The notes under the pieces are model-generated. The model ran no database searches. It was not told the origin of the DNA and saw nothing but the letters and a program-made list of their open reading frames with translations. 64,000 nt of DNA from Lingula anatina (lineage: Eukaryota > Brachiopoda > Lingulata > Lingulida > Lingulidae). The first letter of the stretch is position 1; each line of letters opens with the position of its first letter. The translations under genes were made by a program, and so were the position numbers. Of the stretch, positions 12,876 to 23,731 are shown piece by piece. The stretch is from the NCBI RefSeq assembly GCF_001039355.2, contig NW_019775395.1, positions 11,411-75,410 of the forward strand, given 5' to 3'.

Positions 12876-13156
12876 TTAATTAGGTGATGACACCATGACA
12901 TCAAATATATTATTAAAAGTTATTAAAACACTATTTCAATCTTTATTTTCATTTATCAGTCAGCGAAGTAGGAAAAAACTGACAAAATATGGTTTAGAAA
13001 AAATATTCCATATTAAATGTCAAGTCTGTATTATAAATCGACCTTATAATCCAAGTGATTAAAATACATGTTCGGGAATGTATAATGCAAAGCTACAGGT
13101 ACTACGTGTTTTTCGATTGGCTTTGGTAAGTGCACCGATATTGCAAATCATTTTTA

Positions 13157-16100
13157 TTAAACACGCTTGAACGAAAGGTTGTTGAAGAAACCGGAACTCA
13201 GGCGGGGTCGGCTCAGGTTGTAAGCCATTCTGGCTGCCGTCTTCAACTGACTGTACGAGTCTGAGCGGAATACACACCCGCTGTCCCCGATCTGATTGAG
13301 CTCCACGTCGTTGACGGAATTGCCGACGCCAACAACACAAACCGTGACACCTGTAACAAAATTGTGGAAGTGTTTTTTAAATATAGTAAAATCAGGCGCA
13401 ATGATATTATTTTGACGTAAGCGGGGAAAAATACATTACATATAGTTGCCGAAATACACCATGGTGTACAATCTGCGATTTAAGCAGTGCAAAAAGCAGT
13501 ACAGGTTCCGAGAAAAGTGTTTAAGAGGGGATATCTCACGCAGCGCAAATTTGATAAATATGAGTGCAAATAAGATATGAAAATGCACATCTGGTACCTG
13601 CTAGATCAATGGGAAGAAGATTCCAGGACCACCCTATTTACTTAAAGCGCATTCAGCACAGCGGACCAACAGATCTGCAGATCAAACATGGCGACTCATT
13701 TAAAAGCTTGCCGCTTAATTCCCGATAAGACACTAAATAGGTTCCCCGCGAGTATTACGCAACAAGCATTCAAGTGGATCGGCCATATTTGATCCGCGGA
13801 TCTGTTATTCCGTTGAGTTTCTATGCGATCTAAGCAAAATGAAGCTAGTTTCTTTACCATTCGCTCTAAGGTCATCCGCGGGAATCTTAGGTTTCACTCC
13901 GGAGTTTGATTTTCCGTCTGTGATTACCCACACCACTCTAACGTTGCCAGGACGACTTTTGGCATTCATTTCTGTTTTAGCCAACTGCAGTGCGGGGCCG
14001 GTTGCAGTGGCACTGCCTGAAATAAATTTCGTTGTGATACAGAATTTCTAACCTTTAAAAATGGTAAAAGTCAGTTAAGAATCAAAGTTATTGAGTTTAG
14101 GTGATCCAAAGCGCAACACAAGCTCTGCATTGTCTGCAATTATGATAACTCTCCGAGCACTATTGCGAGGCCTGCAAAAATAGTCCCATGATGTTTGTAA
14201 TTCCAATTTAAACCTACAGGGTTACCACTTAATATGGAATATTATTTTTTGGCGAGTAAATTTTCTACAAACTATTTAATTTCTCTCTAACTACTTTAAA
14301 TCCAAATCTGAGGTGTCACTCCATGTGTAGCCAGGTGTGTTACCTAATTACCACACAACTCTCGAAACAATTGATGCATGCAGTTGCATGTTCTGTGGTC
14401 AGAAATGTGAGGGGTGGTCTTTTTGGCAATTTCTGCCCTTGTATAAAAACGCATGGGTTTGGTCAATCTTTGGAGTGTGTTTAGAGAAGCAACAAAGGGA
14501 TCGCTCTGAAACTTGACAGGTACCTTAGTGAAGATATGGTTCGACAGCTAAGCAACGCAGCTTACTATGGGATTCTTGCTCTCAGAGAAAATGGCCAGGT
14601 AATTCAACATTTATCAGGAACCGTTTGTGAAGTCCTCAAAAGAAATGCTGCAGCAGGGGCACCTACTCCAATACCTCGACCAGGGTGTCCGCGTATCACA
14701 CCAAGAAGACAGGATCGCCTTCTCTTTAGAGGACGCCGTGCTGATCGTACAAAGACAACCAGTGTCCTCAGAAAAGAGAGGCAGAATGTCATTCAAACGC
14801 CCGTTTCAAGGTCCCACGTGAACAAGAGATTTCTGCAAGCCGTTTATTTTGCACGAAGGCCAGTAGGGAAACCACTGTTAACAGCAGGTCATATACAGGG
14901 ACGTCTGCAATGGGCTGGGGACCACGTGCGTTTGCAGCCAAAACACTGGAAGCACGTCGTTTTCAGTAATGAGGCCAGATATGGATTTTTTAGGGTTGAT
15001 CGTCGAATCCGTGTCCACTGACGTGTACGAGGGGCATAAAACAATAATTGTGTACTGCCTAGGGTGCAAGTAGGGGATGGTAACGTCTCTGTTTGGGGAG
15101 CATTTCATGTCGGTGCCCAGAACCAGTTTTTCTAGGAGGCAACCTCATCCAGGATTCCTACAGAGACATTCTACAGCAAACAATGCTTCGATTGGTAAGA
15201 GTCATCTTCAGGAACAACTTTGTGTACCAAGACGACTGCGCAACCCCACATCGAGGCCGCAGAATCACTGTTTTTCTTCAAAACCAATGGGTTCAGCAAC
15301 TGCCCTGGCCTGCAAACTCTCCAGATATGAACCCAATTGAAAATCTGTGGGCGGAAGTAACTCACAGAATTAAAAGCTATGGTCCTCGGCCGGTAAATAG
15401 TGATGAACTGCGACAGGCAAATATCACTGCGTAAAATGATATCCCCACCCAAACTCTAAAAAAACGTGTCACAGGGTATGCCATGTAGGATGAGGGCGCT
15501 GGAAGCGGCTGCTGGAGGTCATACCCGCAATTACTGACTTTTCATGATTTACTGTAGTGAGTTCTTTGACTGTGTAACACCCCATCTCCATAGATTAGAT
15601 CGACCTACTTTAGATCGACCTAACTCCCTGGGGGTTCACGCTAAATAGCTGTCAGCCGGGCGGACACGAAAGTTAATTACACCCTTACAGCTTGTAGTAG
15701 GCGGGACGGACATTTAAGTCGGATTATCTGAAAGTAACCTAGTGAGACTCCCTGCGGGGACAGATCGATCTAAAATCTATGGGAATAGAGCCTAAGATAT
15801 CGCTGTCCGGAGGCTATCATTTTCTTTAATATCTTATCTTAAAGTTTATACTGACATCAAACTGTTGATATGGTTTTCTGTGGTTTTCTTTTCTTTTGAA
15901 TGACATCTTATGTCAGATTTGATATTATTGACCAAAATATCTCACAACAGAAGACTGGATGTTATTATCACTCAGTGACATACTTTTTTAATGACTCAAG
16001 TCAAAAAAAATTAATCAGCACTCAAAAATAACAATGATAAAAAATATTCCATATNNNNNNNNNNNNNNNNNNNNNNNNNNNNNNNNNNNNNNNNNNNNNN

Positions 16101-16449
16101 NNNNNNNNNNNNNNNNNNNNNNNNNNNNNNNNNNNNNNNNNNNNNNNNNNNNNNNNNNNNNNCGTGGTGGATTCATTCAAGTCTATGTAGACAATGGGTT
16201 TGATTAATTTATTAAAACATTTTGCTCTACAATGTTGTTACTAAATTAATAGGGCTGGTGAGCATGGAAAGTGGATGTGTACTAATGAATATCAGGTCAG
16301 TGGGCCATAGGTCAAGGTCACTGGGCTTCATTTTTGTAAATTGTCATATATGGACTTTTTCATTTGCATGGACAAAAAGTTAAGAGGAAATAAATCTTTG
16401 ATTCTATTACTTTGGCTAAGCACTGGCAATTAACTTGAGAGTTTACATG

Positions 16450-16508
<59 letters not shown>

Positions 16509-19500
16509 TCAATTTGGTGAATACAAATTAAAATCTTAGTTTAGAAAAGATTTCTTTTTGGTGCAATATTTATCATTTAGAGATCAGGATATGCCATATA
16601 GTATTTATGAGATCAAAGCCAGAACAAATTTTTTTTATCATCCACACCACTTTTTGGTGACTATTTATGAGCAAACAGTAACTAAAAAATATTCAAATTA
16701 GTTTATTTTTGTCTCAGATGAATAATTACAAATAATAAAAAAATCACAAAATTATAATACAGCAATACATGCAAAGCAGTGCAACATTAGTTGTGATCAT
16801 TACAACCTATATCATAATGTAGCAAAACAAGATAATTTTCTATTCAAAAAGCAAAACTAACACAACTGCAAAATATAACCTGGTGTTATGAAACATCTTG
16901 ACAGTTTTATATCAAACATTACAGCTCATAACATCAAAGTTTATAATACATTCAAAAATAACTGCACTTTTTCTTCCTGAATAGTCTGTAACCCTCCTTA
17001 CTGACATTTCAATCTCATCTTCATGCTCACAAATGCTAGGTTCTGCTGGCCTGTTTCTTGTGCCCTTCTAAACTCCTTCAGTAAAAACTCCTTTACTTTA
17101 TTTGAATATAGTTTCAAAGGTTTATATGACTTTAAAGCTCATCCATTGTGTAACTCAGTGAGATATTCAAGAGGGTGGAGTTCTCTAGGTATAGTCCCAG
17201 TTGGCACATTTGCCTCAGAAAAACCCAAATTAACTTTAACATCAGTATTACTCATATTAAAACTGCTCAAGGAAGAGAGACACCTTTTCTCATGTTGAAG
17301 GAATCAAGAAAGCCAAATTGTTGTAATTGGACACTCCAGTCCACGCAGGTTTAGAAGATGTCTGTCTAGCTGGATGTAGAAAATGGCAGCAAAAGAGCAC
17401 CCCTCCACTCCATCTGCAGAAACTAAGGCCTCATGCAACTCCTCAGCATTTGTTATATTGTGGCTTTCATTTACATACATGCCTTTCTACAACATCCGTC
17501 ATTTCCACACTAGTTTCAGTTTCTGCAAGGCTTTGGACTCTTTTGCTGACCATAAGATCACTGTGTCAAATAACACCTCTCAAATGTGCCTGAAATATAA
17601 ATATAGCTTACTATAGACACATGAAAACACTTATCTCAAAGTTAATTGATACGTTGATGAAAAATAAATTATTATCCCATGTGTCAATGTTTTATAAGTA
17701 AGACATGGTTTCGAATATAAATTATGATGAGACTAGCAATTTTGCCAAGACCAGCCCTAGCTTCAATCTAACTCCAATTGTTACCCTTAAACTTATTTTA
17801 CCCAAATACCCTTAAACCAACCTAAATACCTACACAAATATAGCTTAAAAGATAGAATTATCACAGGTCCTTAGGCTGAAATTTCATTATTTGAAAGGGG
17901 GCATTTTTCTTTTAAAAAAAGAAGAAAAAAATGGACCGTTTACCATTAAAAAATTGCACCTAGATCATTTTTCTGAGTGACCTTTTTTCTGGCCTTTAAC
18001 CTGTATTAAAATACAAACAAACCCGTTTCTTACCTGAAGCAAGTGGTACCAGTATATTCAAATGGCTTTTTGTCTACACTGACATCTGCAAGTTAATCCC
18101 ATGACATATTTCGTTATAGGCTCGTTTTTCCCTGTGTGGATGGTTTCCAGCACAAACCAAGCCCATATCCCTATGCTGGTCACATGGTGTAACCCATTCA
18201 TTCTCCCAAAGATACTTGAAAATGTCCAATTGCGGTCATCGGAGACAAAAGAGTCCACACCTGACAAGAATCAGTTTGCTTTCGTAACTCACGCAGTTTT
18301 GCTTCACGTAAACGCGACAAAGATGACTGTATATCTCTGTTGCAGTTTTTCAATACACTACATGTTTTTTCATATCTGTAGACAGGTATAAACCACATGA
18401 CATACGACTTCGGTGAGGAAGATTTGCAAAGAAACAGTCTGCGCTTTCCGCCATGTTGGATAATCACGCTGTGTTGTTCTGTCGTTAGTACATTAGTTTC
18501 ACATGATTTTAAAATGTGTTAGATGCTTGTTTTAACCAGAAAAAAATTAGAATAGGTAAAATGAAGATATAAAGCTCAACTAACAGTGTTTTAAACCATT
18601 TGTTGACTTGAAAGAGATAGCTGAAGTTGAGTGCACCGATATATAAGTCCGGATATATTTACGAAAAATGAAGGAATTAGGTCATGTTCTATCTCTTACA
18701 ACGGACAAGTTGTAGAACAGCAGTAAGTTTTGATTTCATGTATAAATAGATTAATGAGTTATCTGTTAGTCCTGAACACGCTTTACCCCAAAGACCTGTG
18801 AAGATGAAGATATTGTTAACAATAGAAGGGGGGTGTTCAAAGCACGTGGTTCGTAGCCCTGAGAAAAACGTTTAGTTTGTTACGATGGGAACAAAGAGGG
18901 TGAAAAAAGTGTATATCATTTTAATACCCTATCTTTAGGTTATAACATATCACCAAACTAAATCATTAAGTCACACCTGTATCAACTGTAAGGCCAATCA
19001 ATATAACCCCGTTTTTCAGATGAATTTTTGGTTGATTAACCCCCCAAATTGTGACTGCCCATATCTCTGTAGGTAGGGATTTTTTTCAGGAAATATTGCA
19101 GCCTCAGATATTGTTCATATAAAAGTTCAAACACATCAAATATGGTGTAAATCCGTTCACCCCCGCCTTGCCGCATTTTCTACATTTGGTCTGGTTTTCT
19201 CGTGGACACACACTTAAGTAGCAACCCTGTATTTATAGAGAATTAAAACCTGTCCTACCGTTATCAAACTTCACTTGACTGATCCTGTTTTTTATAGCAC
19301 TGACAGTGTTGTAGTCGCCAAATGAAAATTCAACATGGGTTTTGCTCTTGGTAGAGTACTGGATGAGTCCGACCCGTGACCCATACTTTCCAATCGGTGA
19401 CTTACCATGAATGTAGTCTACTATAATCTGAATGATAAGTATGTCGTATTGAAAAAAATAAGATAAGAATATTTTGTATATCTACAGAAGGCAATTTATA

Positions 19501-19704
19501 ATAATGATGATTAAAGACAAGGTTAATGATATTTTCTCATCAAATGTAGTTACTTTTAAAGGTAAAAGCCATGTTTTCGGGACTAAGTATCTTATTTTAT
19601 AATATTTTCTACTTCATATGATGGACCTGTCCGTTGCGTGGTACCTCATAGTGAAAATGTTATATACCTGTAAATATGCGTATTTGTGCGTGTGTGTGGG
19701 TGTA

Positions 19705-19748
<44 letters not shown>

Positions 19749-20262
19749 CGTGCATGTGTACAAAATTACCTTGCACACATCCTTTGCCTCTTCAAAATAC
19801 CTGGCAGTAATGCTCCCGCTGCTGTCGAGAACAAAAAGAAAGTCAAGCTTGGGCGTAACAAACTGATAGCTACGACCAGGCGGTACCGGGGGAAGCACAA
19901 GCTGGGGCTTCAGAAGACTGGATAGCTTATTGTGTAATGTTCTGGCAAGAGTATTTGTATTTACTGCCGCCGATGCTGTGAAAGAAAGCATATCCCATTA
20001 TGCAACATGTTGTATTAGATATCTATGATTTGTCCCATTGTGTGTGTGGGAGAGAGAGAGGGAGAGAGAGTATATGACAGTTGCTATTAAAACCATGCAT
20101 AAGTGCATGTATCTATCAAAAGTTCGAAATAAACATTGTGAACTGTATTTATCACTGCAATAACAACAATTGGGTTAAGACAGGCTAGTTAATTTTTAAG
20201 ATTCATGTTGTCTTACCTTGCTCAATCGCGAATACGGCAACAAAAACCACGAACACTTTCAT
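13157..20262 (-). CDS. Secreted single-domain vWA protein, tandem copy 2
   Basis: Five exons on the minus strand: 20217-20262, 19770-19975, 19259-19427, 13858-14016 and 13157-13350, joining in phase to 257 aa. Signal peptide, linker and MIDAS motifs are as in copy 1 (LDFLFVLDSSGSIT; ITDGKSNSG), but the linker is two residues shorter (PPVPPGRSYQFVTPK). In exon 4 it shares SGCVFRSDSYSQLK with copy 3 where copy 1 has NGCVFRADSFTQLK. The intron between exons 3 and 4 of the transcript (14017-19258, 5.2 kb) is swollen by a Tc1 transposon, a nested MITE, a sequence gap and about 3 kb of unassigned DNA; the same intron in copies 1 and 4 is only 0.2-0.25 kb. Coding capacity is intact, but whether such a long intron is spliced cannot be judged. 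Function is inferred as for copy 1. Confidence 0.85.
13646..13830. mobile_element. MITE family C, copy C2
   Basis: A 185-bp copy at the position equivalent to C1, flanked by TAA on both sides, in the intron just downstream of vWA exon 13858-14016. Confidence 0.88.
14536..15537 (+). pseudogene. Tc1-type transposase pseudogene
   Basis: The frame opens MVRQLSNAAYYGILALRENG, a helix-turn-helix DNA-binding start, continues in shifted frames through KHVVFSNEARYGFFRVD, then QDDCATPHRGRRI, PDMNPIENLWAEV and a terminal MRALEAAAGGHTRNY. These are the three catalytic regions of the Tc1 DDE nuclease. The first catalytic Asp, expected at the N of FSNEA, is changed to Asn. Frameshifts and a stop at about 15018 break the frame, so it cannot encode active transposase. 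Confidence 0.88.
15578..15792. mobile_element. MITE family A, copy A2 (nested in Tc1)
   Basis: A 215-bp element flanked by TAA on both sides. The Tc1 copy at 26200 has the uninterrupted sequence GACTGTATTAGATATCACTG, so the MITE inserted into the transposon after transposase decay or silencing. Confidence 0.92.
16055..16162. other. Assembly gap (108 N)
   Basis: A run of N bases between the Tc1 right subterminal region and unassigned DNA. Confidence 1.
16163..19213. other. Unassigned 3 kb block inside vWA2 intron
   Basis: This block has no match in the other three vWA units and separates a Tc1 copy from its right terminus, so it is foreign to the array. It contains a (TA)n tract (16452-16506), AT-rich DNA, and on the minus strand an ATG at 18454 in an AACATGGCGG context, the base composition often seen at animal promoters. 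That ATG frame closes after about 34 codons, while an overlapping frame (18467-18198) encodes a basic helical stretch, SSLSRLREAKLRELRKQTD. Shorter coding-like pieces occur near 17440-17560 minus. It could be part of another transposon, a retrocopy, or 5' exons of an unrecognised gene. I do not recognise a family. Confidence 0.4.
16452..16506. repeat. (TA)n microsatellite
   Basis: About 27 uninterrupted TA units. Confidence 0.95.
19214..19231. mobile_element. Orphan right terminus of Tc1 family 1
   Basis: On the minus strand this reads CAGGGTTGCTACTTAAGT, matching the outer 16 bases of the family-1 inverted repeat. It is followed by TA and then the same flank (TTTATAGAGAATTAAAACC) as the right side of the Tc1 copy in vWA3. 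It therefore marks the original insertion boundary. Confidence 0.7.
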
Positions 20263-22074
20263 TGTCTGCATCTCGGTTTCTCCCATGGTTATTTCTTCTT
20301 TATATGTTGGTTATCGTGTGCTGTTGACTCGCGACTGCCTTAATATACTTTTTCTGTCACGGCTTAACCAAATTTTTCACCTGACTGAGAAGATGAATTT
20401 CCTCATACGTTTAAAAGGAAAACCGCGTAATGACAAGCCTTCTTCATATTCAGCGAGGTTCGCCGACACAATTATGTATAAATTTCGAAATAGCACGCCC
20501 CATTAAGAAGTGCATTTTCGTTTTAATGGCTTTATAACTCTTACTGCAAGGAAAACACAATGATGCGTCTACGATTAAGGAAAGGATAGGAATAATGGCA
20601 ATTAATAGAAGGGTTGGTCGTAGAATTAGGCGACCATAGTGTTTTTGTCTCTCTCTGTAAACACATTGTCCAAATTTCATCGCAGGGACGCCTTTATGTG
20701 TTTTCAGGACAGTCGATTTCTCTGTACAATACCTAAGGTTTGCGTGACGGAAATAAAGAAAAGTTTGGTGTGGTCAAACGACATTTTATGGCGACAACTT
20801 TCCCCAGAGCTTATTTACGCACATGCGCATTCTGCACATGCTCAATTTTACCCTAGAGGGATAGTCTCCATTGAGGCACATGTTGCTACTTATATCATGG
20901 GGCCTCACTGCCTGACCCCATTTTGCGCTCGATTCATTTTGTTGACGCGCACAATACGATTAAGCTTCAAGTTATCTCCAACCTTCAACTTAAATCTTCA
21001 GTTAAAAAAATTCCATCGGCTTTTACTTTGATGAAAACTATCCAGCAGTTAACTAGATCTATTGAAGCCTTACAGCACGTTTACAACATTTTACGACAGT
21101 GAAAGATTCCGTATAACTTCAAGCAGGGATCAACAATACAATTGCCGACTGCTACATCAATGGGGTAAGTTATTTTCTTGCGTATAAATTCTACAGTGTC
21201 GTCGTGAACTATACGTGAACTAGTAGGGAACAGTGCGGGAGCCTCCCAGTTCGTGCCCCAAAATGACACGACATGCCACGACAAAATCGGGGCCAAAGGT
21301 CGTGCAAATGTCAGCCTTGCATAACTTGTTATAAAATACGAGTTGAAAGAAAAAACATTGTGAGAGAACTTTTTTATAAAATATTGAAAAAGTGAAAAAT
21401 ATTTTCGAAGTCTGGTCCCTGAGAAATCTTCCAATAATAGGAAAGGTAACAGTAAAAACTTAAATATTTCCAAACATAGTTCATATATGACCACATGTTT
21501 AAAACCGCATCACTTGGTAATAGGTAAATGTGTCCTATATGATGAAAAATAATGTGAATTATTGAACTATATCCTTGGACAGCTCTTCACCCAATAGACA
21601 TTTACGTGGGTCCCTACATCATTCCGTATTGTCCAAGTGTAACCGAATGTTTAACAGATAACCCTTATATATGACATATTGCGCCGTACACACGCTCTTG
21701 ATATGCGAGGATATTCCAGTGTTTGTGTGTGCGCGGGTGTGCGTGTGTGTGTGTGTTTAAGAGGTAGAGAGAACTGATTAATATATGAACAGGTGATCTC
21801 GGTAACATAATTTATGGTGCCAGCTAGGTTGTAACTTTTGCTGCTGACGTGGAAGATTGTAGGTCTTGAAGGTCATAAGCGTAAGAATATTTATTTGCTT
21901 TTGTGTAGCAATTCTTAGGAAATAAATTATTCGCCATAAGAGGAGGGATTAAAAGCGACAAGTCACCGGGTTAGGAGATGCAAATTTACAAATTACTTTT
22001 TAGAACGCGTGGGAGGGAGGAAATCTGGACGCTCTAAACATTTGCACAATGTACTCGATCGCTGAAGGTAAATA
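20263..22074. other. Intergenic region upstream of vWA copy 2
   Basis: Promoter-side conserved block to about 20680, where sequence jumps directly to DNA matching 9108 onward in unit 1 (a deletion of about 1.5 kb relative to unit 1, including its tandem duplication). The rest matches 9110-10477 closely, with a short GT tract near 21740. No coding exon is supported. Confidence 0.6.
20341..20347 (-). promoter_or_regulatory. TATA-like element of vWA copy 2
   Basis: Minus-strand TATATTA at the position equivalent to the copy 1 TATA box, about 80 bp upstream of the ATG at 20262. It differs from the other copies' boxes and is the weakest of the set. Confidence 0.5.
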
Positions 22075-23230
22075 CAGACTTGACATTTTATGTGGAATAT
22101 TTCAGTTTCAAATGTAAACCTTGGTAAAAATGCATTCTTTTTTCATTCAGATCTCATAAAGGGTATATTACTAGAGAGATGTGAGGTCAGGTGTGTCGCT
22201 ACGAATTAACTAACTACCATGTCTGTTGCACTTCTGCATTGGGTATTACAGCGGCGGATCCAAAGATATTTTCTGACCGTCTTCCAAATTATCTTTGTTG
22301 ATCCATCCTCTATATTGACCGTCTTCCGACAGAAAAAAATCAGATACCCGTCAATGTAAACTTGAAAATCTGACCGTCTTCCAGTAGACCCAGAAGACGG
22401 CCTCAATCCGCCCCTGGGTATTAGGTAGTGTTCCTTTTTGGCTGGTCAAAGCTTGATTTGGCGAAGCACGGTTCTGTCAGAAAAGTATCCATATGTCGAC
22501 AACTACTGCATCAAAGAATTTGAAAATTTGAAAATTTTGCATGCAAGTGGTCGGTTTTGCAGTGAATGAAAATGAGTTAAGCAGCGTTTTACAAAATTGT
22601 TAAGCTGTACCAGAATGGCGCGAAAAAGACAGGCATTGCCAGACAGATTGCTGTGTCACACCTAACGGTCCGCACAGCTTTATACAGTTATGCCCAGACT
22701 GATGTACCTATACAGAAGCCACGCCCAATGTATCGAAATCTTACCACCAGGGTACAGGACTCACTGTTCTTCGGGATATGCTGCTGCAACTAAACAAAAA
22801 CCACCCAGTCCGTTCCGAATAAAGGAACAAATTTCCTCCAAAACGCGTTTTCAAGGCTCTCAGCAAACACGAAACTGGTTATAGCAGGTTAGGATTCCAA
22901 ACGGCCTCTGAGGAAGCTACTATATACAGCAAAACATTTCTCTAATGAATTAACTGAAACCGCGTGGTTTTCTTTATTGATGTCAGCTTTCACCTGTACC
23001 TCTCAACTAGTCAAAACAGAGTTTACAGGCATCCTGAATAGGCCCACGAAGAAGAGTCTGCCGCTTCTTAAGTGACAAGGGTCATTAATAGCGTCAGTAT
23101 TTGGAGTGGGTACCACTTTGGTGCCAAAACACCAATGGTAGTCATCGGTCATAGTATCAGTCAGCAAAGAAGGAAAAAAACTGATAAAATATGGCTTAGA
23201 AAAAATATTCCATATTAAATGTCAAGTCTG
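22075..23230 (+). mobile_element. Tc1 family 2, unit-2 copy (internally deleted)
   Basis: The same TA-flanked inverted ends as the unit-1 element, with only 1156 bp between them. Transposase N-terminal remnant spans about 22600-22880; the C-terminal part is deleted around 23150. It also carries a hAT-type MITE (22249-22416). Confidence 0.83.
22249..22416. mobile_element. hAT-type MITE
   Basis: A 168-bp insertion with ends CAGCGGCGGATC and, on the other strand, CAGGGGCGGATTG, typical of hAT terminal repeats. GGGTATTA occurs on both sides (7-8 bp duplication; one G is shared with the element end). Unit 1 has the empty site ATTGGGTATTAGGTAGTG at about 10640. Confidence 0.88.
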
Positions 23231-23731
23231 TATTATAAATCGACCTTTCACTTAACACGTTTATCTTTGCCCTGAGTTTCCTTAAATTATGAACCCCCAT
23301 GTTGCCTCGATTGAATTTCTATGTGTATAGAATACTCAAAGTTCTAATCAGTAAGCACATTTTTATTGTCAAAAGTGACACGACATAACATAAATGAAAC
23401 AAACAAGAGATCTTTCGAAACTGCATCGAAAAAAATCGTCCACACACGTGTGCATTTAAATAGAAGATAAACTTAATCAATGATATATCAGAGTAGCTGT
23501 TTCCTTAACGTCTAACGAACCATCCAAATAAATATAAAATTGCTAATGCTTATGTTTTTCTCACAGTCAAAATAATTTTTTCTCAATAAACTTTGCTAAG
23601 ATATAAATTCATCTTGTTTGCATGATTATCCAAGCGATTAAAATACATGTTCGGGAATGTACAGTGCAAAGCTAAGCTATGTGTTTTTCGATTGGCTTTG
23701 GTAAGTGCACCGATATTGCAAATCATTTTTA

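Larger units (their letters stand above)
10478..13028 (+). mobile_element. Degenerate Tc1/mariner transposon, family 2, unit-1 copy
   Basis: Inverted ends CAGACTTGACATTTAATATG (left) and the same sequence on the other strand at 13009-13028 are flanked by TA, the Tc1/mariner target. Removing the LINE insertion (11902-12867) leaves about 1.57 kb, normal for Tc1. The interior keeps recognisable pieces of transposase: an N-terminal helix-turn-helix stretch (about 10800-10960), middle sequence reading VSIWSGYHVGAKTPMVV (about 11310-11360), and a terminal LSQGMPCRLKALVAAR (about 11670-11715). Many stops and frameshifts make it inactive. Copies at the same relative place in units 2 and 3 show it was carried along by duplication of the vWA unit. 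Confidence 0.85.
14217..16054 (+). mobile_element. Tc1 transposon family 1, copy in vWA2 intron (left part)
   Basis: The left end CAGGGTTACCACTTAATATG follows a TA. Transposase remnant, nested MITE A2 and the right subterminal region (ending in ATTCCATAT) follow up to the N gap. The expected outermost right bases, AGTAGCAACCCTG then TA, appear only at 19219-19233, after the gap and 3 kb of other DNA. The related full-length copy at 24871-26482 shows what the intact element looks like. Confidence 0.85.
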
